64,000 nucleotides of DNA from Mesocentrotus franciscanus (lineage: Eukaryota; Echinodermata; Echinoidea; Camarodonta; Strongylocentrotidae): assembly GCA_037976565.1 (NCBI GenBank), contig CP137675.1, positions 32,191,820 to 32,255,819 of the forward strand, given 5' to 3'. Positions 63,632 to 64,000 of the stretch are shown piece by piece. Below the pieces are notes generated by a model that saw nothing but the letters and a program-made list of their open reading frames with translations, did no database searches and had not been told where the DNA came from. Made by a program: the position numbers and the translations under genes. Numbering within the stretch: the first letter of the stretch is position 1; each line of letters opens with the position of its first letter.

Positions 63632-64000
63632 CAGTTCAGTTCAGTTCAGTTCAATTTATTAATTCTTCTCAAGCATAAAAACAATAATATAATATATGCA
63701 AAAATGGCAAAATATACATAGTAAGAGAAAAAACGGAAACTACAAAAAAGTTTATAAAAACTTGTATGGAGTAGTTCCCAGTAAAGGAAAAATACATGGT
63801 ATAAACAATAGCAATAACAAAATACAAAATTATGCAAATTAATCAGTAACACACTGCACCAACAAACACCAGCAATCATACAGGGAGGGTGGGGGGGGGG
63901 GGTAATGGTAATTTTACATTTAATGGGGAAAAAAATTAATTTGAATAATCATCAATAAATATCCTTTTCAACTTTGCTTTAAATGAAGTTATATTTGTTG
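63632..64000 (-). mobile_element. LINE 3' end, minus strand, running off the window
   Basis: On the minus strand the first codons visible (64000 to 63936) read TSFKAKLKRIFIDDYSN and stop, matching the 'SF..KLK..' ending of CR1/L2-type ORF2 proteins. A 3' UTR with a poly-C/G run near 63890 follows, and the element ends in TTAATAAATTGAACTGAACTG with tandem AACTG units at 63632-63655. Only the last part lies in the window. Confidence 0.68.

Overview
This window looks like nuclear DNA of a marine invertebrate deuterostome, most probably an echinoderm of the sea-urchin type. This is inferred from the AT-rich base composition, short exons with GT/AG introns of roughly 0.4-2.1 kb, many CR1/L2-like and L1-Tx1-like LINE fragments, tRNA-derived SINEs, foldback MITEs, and long (CT)n, (ACT)n and (ATT)n tracts. 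No prokaryotic operons, CRISPR arrays or rRNA genes were seen. Species cannot be fixed from the sequence alone.

Two host genes can be supported. (1) 10100-24023, plus strand: a TRPC-family cation channel in 14 coding exons. All 13 introns have GT/AG ends, all phases join, and the product is 900 residues with ankyrin-type N-terminus, S1-S6, a pore with the LFG motif, and the TRP box [10 protein letters not shown] followed by LPPPFN. (2) 39589-40515, plus strand: an intronless secreted, probably GPI-anchored GAS1-like (GDNF-receptor-domain) protein with two ten-cysteine domains. A 5'-truncated, frameshifted copy of this gene lies upstream at 33147-33709. The duplication also carries about 2.3 kb of 3' flank (33147-36010 versus 39907-43040). 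One further possible exon is on the minus strand near 49490-49661.

Layout. 1-10 kb: no recognised gene; a TA-flanked foldback element (3705-4472), a SINE/LINE tail (about 4724), a degenerate GTGCCCC satellite (5445-6690) and a (TAG)n block. 10-24 kb: the TRPC gene; its introns hold two copies of one long palindromic MITE, one copy of a second MITE, two SINE-like pieces and a LINE 3' end. 24-33 kb: simple repeats, a foldback element built of tandem repeats (27142-27487), a second inverted-repeat element, a CR1/L2-like LINE with two frameshifts (28420-31155), and a LINE tail holding a 31-bp minisatellite of about 34 copies. 33-43 kb: GAS1-like pseudogene, noncoding DNA and the intact gene. 43-64 kb: largely noncoding, with triplet arrays, a tRNA-like SINE, an L1-Tx1-like LINE end, two MITEs with TTAA-type flanks, and a minus-strand LINE end at the right edge.

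The two genes have no evident functional link: a membrane cation channel and a cell-surface receptor-like protein that in other animals takes part in Hedgehog/GDNF signalling. I found no multi-gene system that I would call a new pathway. The most informative new material is the complete TRPC model, the GAS1-like duplication with its decayed copy, and the set of nonautonomous mobile elements.
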